A model generated the notes under the pieces. It saw nothing but the letters and a program-made list of their open reading frames with translations. It was not told the origin of the DNA and searched no databases. This document shows, piece by piece, positions 60,408 to 64,000 of a stretch of 64,000 nucleotides of DNA. Origin of the DNA: Blautia schinkii (lineage in GTDB: Bacteria; Bacillota; Clostridia; Lachnospirales; Lachnospiraceae); the NCBI RefSeq assembly GCF_013304825.1, contig NZ_JAAWUO010000008.1, positions 62,001-126,000 on the forward strand. Direction: 5' to 3'. Position numbers and translations under genes: made by a program. The number at the start of each line of letters is the position of its first letter. Position 1 is the stretch's first letter.

Positions 60408-60953
60408 CTATATGATCTTTCTTTGTGGAATCTGGATGATTTTCCCTGATGCGGTATTTGGTGGTACTAATACAGGTCCGAACTGAGGTCGGGCGGTTAC
60501 ATCTGAAACATTGTTCTGCGTCACTTCACATGTGATACATGCGGCTTCAAGCAGAGGGGTATTAGATGGTGGTTCAGGTGTTGGCGAATCTGTTGCCTGC
60601 AATGATTCCAGACTATGCACAAGCTCCTGCTGTTTATGTGGAAACAGATGGGAGTATGTGTTAAGGGTTGTGGATACTTTTTCGTGTCCGAGCCTGTCTG
60701 CTAACATTAAGGCATCACAGCCCTGATTTATAAGTAAGCTGGCGTGCGAGTGCCTGATATCGTGGATTCGGATCTTCTTTACACATGTGTTTTTACAACC
60801 TCTTATCATTTTGTGCGAGAGATATGATTTTGTTACCGGGAACAGCCTTTCATCTGCGTCAAGCATATATTTTGACTGGATATAGTCTGATAGTTTCTGG
60901 CAGAGAAAATCCGGAATCGGAAGTTTGATAATGATGTTCTTATAATCTAGCAT
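60408..60953 (-). pseudogene. Tyrosine integrase, C-terminal half only
   Basis: A 181-residue frame with box II intact: KIRIHDIRHSHASLLINQGC (His, Arg), RLGHEKVSTTLNTYSHLFPH (His, Tyr). The arm-binding, core-binding and box I (first catalytic Arg) parts are missing. A Pro/Thr-rich C-terminal tail (~60 residues) is unusual. ACAGGAGGATAATGT before ATG 60953 would allow translation, but recombination activity is impossible without box I. Confidence 0.78.
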
Positions 60954-61136
60954 ACATTATCCTCCTGTAATAAATGTATTTTCATTCAATGGATGAATAC
61001 ACTTATTATCGCTGAGGCTGAATTAATAATCAAAGATGATGCGACCGCTCAGCTTCGCATTTCGGCCGTTTTGCTCCGCAAAGCCGGCCGTTTGGATGTG
61101 CCATATGCATTAAAACTAAGAAGGGAAAAAATACTT

Positions 61137-61853
61137 ATGATTGAATCTATTTTAGAAACTATTTTCCTATGCATAATAATAATTTCATTAGCATTATCTT
61201 TCATACAATATATTGGAATCAAAGTTGATACAAAAACATACGAACCTGAAATTACATATATTGGAGACTATGTTCAAAGTGTAATTATTTTTTTGGCTAT
61301 TTCGTCATTAGGTTTATTAATATATGTATATATTTATTTCAATAATATGAAAAGCTCGGCTTGGTATGACAGTGGTTTATTATTTATTGTGTATAGTGCC
61401 GTTACAGGATTTATCATTAACATTATTTACAGCGTAATAATGAATATCATTAAATTTTTTGATAAGACAAAATCAACTTATTTTTTAAAGGATTATGAAA
61501 AAAAATGGACTTGGATACTCGTTATGCTTGCATATCAAATATATTATCTTTGCAATCAATTATACACTTATGGTTTTGCGTATCTGGCGTTAATTTTAAG
61601 TTACTTTTTTTGGATGAATCCTACAAAATTGGCATTTGAAGAAAAAATATCTGAGTTTAAATCTCTGACTCGTTCATACTGGTGTTGTTTTGTATTTATA
61701 ATTATTTGTGGATTTGTTTCAATCCGTTATTCGAGTTTTCCATATTCTATTGCTGCTATTGTTGGAATAATATTAGGATTTATTATTGGAATCTTTCTTA
61801 TGACTTGTATTTCTAAAAAAATGAAGAAAACAGATGAAATAAAAAAATTATAG
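61137..61853 (+). CDS. Multi-pass membrane protein, unknown function
   Basis: About 238 residues from ATG 61137 (an upstream in-frame ATG at 60993 runs through a GC-rich repeat-like stretch and lacks hydrophobic character). Six or more hydrophobic segments: ILETIFLCIIIISLALSFIQ, SVIIFLAISSLGLLIYVYIY, LLFIVYSAVTGFIINIIYSV, ILVMLAYQIYYLCNQLY, YLALILSYFFWMNPT, and two C-terminal. Very AT-rich. No family is recognised; it may be cargo of element D. Confidence 0.6.
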   Translation: MIESILETIFLCIIIISLALSFIQYIGIKVDTKTYEPEITYIGDYVQSVIIFLAISSLGLLIYVYIYFNNMKSSAWYDSGLLFIVYSAVTGFIINIIYSVIMNIIKFFDKTKSTYFLKDYEKKWTWILVMLAYQIYYLCNQLYTYGFAYLALILSYFFWMNPTKLAFEEKISEFKSLTRSYWCCFVFIIICGFVSIRYSSFPYSIAAIVGIILGFIIGIFLMTCISKKMKKTDEIKKL

Positions 61854-61956
61854 ACATTTCATAAACGAAGGAAGTAGTTTGATTTAGGCAGCTTTTATTG
61901 TCATACCTATTATGATATCGCGATACTATCATTCTATGAGATTATGGTAATGCTTC

Positions 61957-61998
61957 AATTTTCTTTCGAGTTTTTTGATAAAAACTCGAAAGAAAATT
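61957..61998. repeat. Perfect 18-bp-stem hairpin
   Basis: AATTTTCTTTCGAGTTTT and AAAACTCGAAAGAAAATT enclose TTGATA. It could terminate transcription from the membrane protein gene, although a T tract outside the stem is lacking. Confidence 0.6.
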
Positions 61999-62031
61999 CG
62001 GTGAGTAACTTAAGATTTAGTAAAGTTACTA

Positions 62032-63619
62032 ACTAAGACTTCCCATACCTAAAATGGGATTCGCACCTTGAAAATTCAATATTTCAGCTAACAAAATAGC
62101 AATTTATGCCACTACAGCCTTGGGATGGAGTGCATTTCGCAGATATTCCGGCAGCCTTGCTTCAAAATCAGTGGTAAAAGCAGTCAGTTGTTCATCACTG
62201 AGCTTTAAATTTTCTTGAAGGCTCGCCATTAAGGCATCCATTAGGATGCCAAGTGATCTGTTGAAAGTAATGTCTGCCATTTCATCAACAAGGAAGAAGA
62301 ACAGTTCCCCAAGAGTTCGCTGATCTTCATTTTGTCTCTGTTCCATTGCAAGTAACATATATCTGGTAAACACAATGGCCACATGGGCTGTCAGTGTATC
62401 ATAAGATAAACTATGGCATTCTCCAATCAGGTTCAGCATGGATTTACAGGTCTTGAAGAAAACCTCGATCTGCCAGCGTTTCCCATAAATACGGATGATC
62501 TCTTCTTCGGAAAGAGTAGTATCTGTACAGATAAAGGCAAGCCAATCCTTGCGATTTGCTTTGTTCCTTACGCAAACAATTTTTGCAGGAATTGGATTTT
62601 CTTTTCCTACCATAACATCAACAGAAAGCAGATACTTTGATCTTCCGCGGCGTTTTTTATTCCGGGAATAGATCTCTTTGATATTCAGCTGTTCACCACA
62701 GTACAAATATTTAATCCGGCTGCTTTTCTTGATCATGGCAATCACATCCATACCTCTTGAGTGAATGTCTGTGACCTGTGCCGGGTTGGAAAACCAGGAA
62801 TCAAACAGGATATAATCCGCTTTCAGTCCTACACTGATGGCAGTATCCAACAGTGTCATCAGTGCTTCCGGTGCTTTTGTCTGAGCAAGCTTGCGTCTTT
62901 TGCCTGCAAGGGTTCTGTTATCAAAGGTCTTTACCGGGCCAATGATATTTGTATCTTTTGCGGATGCCAACAGACAGCTGTTAACAGGAATCAATGTATT
63001 TCCATCACTCCAGCTTAAAGTAAGCATTCGGAAGCCTTTTTTGAAATGCATATCCGTGTGGTCAAAAACTCTTGATCCCAGTTCTGTTTTCTTACAGCTT
63101 GTGCGATTAAAAAGACTGTCATCAATGATGAATACATTTTTTCTTTCTTGGTTTGTCAGATCACGACTGTCATTATTCACGATATCTGCTGCAAGAAGAG
63201 AAGTAAAACGGAGCCAGTTTGTTTTTGTAGAATTAAGGAAGCGATAGAAAGTGTTTTTAGAAAACTGTTCCTTAAAAGAGCCGGTCCGTTGCTGCATATA
63301 CATACTTCTTCCGATAAAAATGTTACTGAGCTTGTAACGAAGCAGGGAAACAGGTGAAACACCTTTTTCTTTCATTCCGTTGCATTTAGCAAGAAGTTTG
63401 CCGACATGATGTTTGGAAAAAAATCTTTGAACACAGTCGATTAAGTCGTTCTCATCGAAATAGTTTTGTGGTATACTGGACATGGCATAAATCTCCTTTG
63501 TAAAGATGGTTTCTAGTCAACTCCATTATACCAAAGTGAACAGATTTATGCCTTTTTTATTGGCTGAAATATTGAATTTTCAAGGTTCAACACACCGCAT
63601 CGGTGTGGGAAGTTTTAGT
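62032..63619 (-). mobile_element. IS4-family insertion sequence
   Basis: About 1.6 kb. Perfect 24-bp inverted repeats (62065-62088 and 63563-63586, starting ACCTTGAAAATTCAAT) and outer imperfect repeats (ACTAARACTTCCCAYACC) at 62032-62049 and 63602-63619. Flanks share TTTAGTAAAGTTA (62016-62028, 63614-63626), a candidate target duplication that overlaps the outer repeat on the right, so the ends are uncertain by about 15 bp. Confidence 0.78.
62104..63483 (-). CDS. IS4-family DDE transposase
   Basis: A 459-residue transposase. DDE domain: FIIDDSLFNRTSCKKTELGS (first Asp), ILFDSWFSNPAQV (second Asp) and the IS4 YREK signature YGKRWQIEVFFKTCK (Y-2-R-3-E-6-K). The gene appears intact with AGGAGATTTATGCC before the start. 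It is the only gene of the insertion. Confidence 0.9.
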   Translation of the reverse strand: MSSIPQNYFDENDLIDCVQRFFSKHHVGKLLAKCNGMKEKGVSPVSLLRYKLSNIFIGRSMYMQQRTGSFKEQFSKNTFYRFLNSTKTNWLRFTSLLAADIVNNDSRDLTNQERKNVFIIDDSLFNRTSCKKTELGSRVFDHTDMHFKKGFRMLTLSWSDGNTLIPVNSCLLASAKDTNIIGPVKTFDNRTLAGKRRKLAQTKAPEALMTLLDTAISVGLKADYILFDSWFSNPAQVTDIHSRGMDVIAMIKKSSRIKYLYCGEQLNIKEIYSRNKKRRGRSKYLLSVDVMVGKENPIPAKIVCVRNKANRKDWLAFICTDTTLSEEEIIRIYGKRWQIEVFFKTCKSMLNLIGECHSLSYDTLTAHVAIVFTRYMLLAMEQRQNEDQRTLGELFFFLVDEMADITFNRSLGILMDALMASLQENLKLSDEQLTAFTTDFEARLPEYLRNALHPKAVVA

Positions 63620-63678
63620 AAAGTTATGTAAGTTTAATTGAATTCATTCATAGCATCCACATAATCCTGTAATCCATT

Positions 63679-64000
63679 AGGTTTGTGGATATTTATTTGA
63701 CGGATTTGGAGCCGAGAATAAAACGCAATACGTTCCTGACAAAAAAGCACATTATTGAGACCAAGATTCTGCCATATTTCGGAAAAAGGAAGTTGGATGA
63801 TATTCGTACTTCGGATGTCATCCAGTGGCAAAATGAGATTATGAAACTGAAAAAGGATAATGGGGAGTTGTTCTCCCAAACTTATCTGAAAACGATTCAC
63901 AATCAGCTCAGTGCCATATTAAACTATGCAGTCAATATGTATGGACTAAAGGATAATGTGGTACGAAAAGCCGGAACTATGGGGAAGGAAGAAAATAAGG
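63679..64000 (+). pseudogene. Tyrosine integrase fragment running off the right edge
   Basis: Translating from about 63682: FVDIYLTDLEPRIKRNTFLT, KKHIIETKILPYFGKRKLDD, FSQTYLKTIHNQLSAILNYA, NVVRKAGTMGKEENK. It aligns with residues ~61-165 of the element A integrase, so the arm-binding domain is missing. A stop at 63670-63672 blocks the frame to the left. The catalytic part would lie beyond the window. Confidence 0.75.

Larger units (their letters stand above)
60248..64000 (+). mobile_element. Element D remnant, continuing beyond the window
   Basis: Left-end hairpin (60254-60292), arm-type repeat TGCTACTAATTTGCTACTAA (60306-60325), a 5'-truncated integrase (-), a membrane protein, an IS4-family insertion and an integrase 5'-truncated at 63.68 kb. 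The pieces do not form a working element inside the window. Extent to the right is unknown. Confidence 0.5.

Noticed and set aside
63634-63900. Minus-strand frame at the right edge
   Set aside because: Opposite to the integrase fragment, whose amino acid match to the element integrases is clear.
1-64000. CRISPR arrays, rRNA genes, conjugation pore genes
   Set aside because: No regularly spaced repeat-spacer array, no rRNA sequence and no VirB4/VirD4-type proteins were seen; the elements are therefore called mobilizable, not conjugative.

Overview
The window looks like a chromosomal segment of a gut Lachnospiraceae (Firmicutes, Blautia/Ruminococcus-like). The basis is the V-type ATP synthase operon, the YitT, NlpC/P60, TrmB, MATE, AGCS and GuaA proteins, strong AGGAGG ribosome binding sites, sigma-A-like promoters, and a long block of MobA/MobL-type mobilizable elements with TnpV, DUF5348 and Xis/Int modules. 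This placement is by pattern recognition only; no search was run.

Layout. 1-15.4 kb is core chromosome: the end of a GH13 glucosidase, a HAD phosphatase, a YitT membrane protein, a secreted NlpC/P60 hydrolase, a DnaA-box cluster, a nine-gene V-ATPase operon on the minus strand (3.8-12.4 kb), trmB, a MATE exporter and tRNA-Lys. 15.4-18.3 kb is a small decayed island behind tRNA-Lys: an integrase tail, an Ig-like surface protein frameshifted at an A7 tract, an RHH protein and a shortened WYL-type regulator. 18.5-21.9 kb returns to core genes (AGCS symporter, guaA).

From the guaA stop codon to the window end lies a tandem array of mobile elements. Each junction carries a 12-bp core that spells the last codons of guaA (Glu-Phe-Glu-stop). 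Element A (21.9-30.6 kb) has a MobV relaxase and carries an ABC-F protein plus a lincosamide nucleotidyltransferase behind an attenuator-like leader. Element B (30.6-44.5 kb) has a MobA/MobL relaxase and carries an eight-gene restriction/defence operon with a fused m5C/m6A methyltransferase. Element C (44.5-60.2 kb) has a MobA/MobL relaxase and is a mosaic: it contains an out-of-place A-type right end (207 bp) and carries a five-gene GTPase conflict system (calcineurin-like phosphoesterase, all-helical GASH-like protein, two P-loop GTPases, GAP1-like protein). After 60.2 kb come a broken element D, an IS4-family insertion sequence, and a truncated integrase running off the right edge.

How the parts work together. 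A, B and C share one plan: repressor (-), a xis promoter with the operator in its 17-bp spacer, xis, int, a MobC-like protein, a RepA-like helicase followed by element-specific iteron-like repeats, a relaxase with a putative oriT upstream, TnpV, then cargo. Each element has its own 11-bp-spaced tandem repeats just inside both ends, probably integrase arm sites, and an extra repressor-type palindrome near its right end. The most interesting cargo is the GTPase system in C (53.2-59.3 kb), then the methyltransferase/HNH/EEP operon in B (37.4-44.3 kb).
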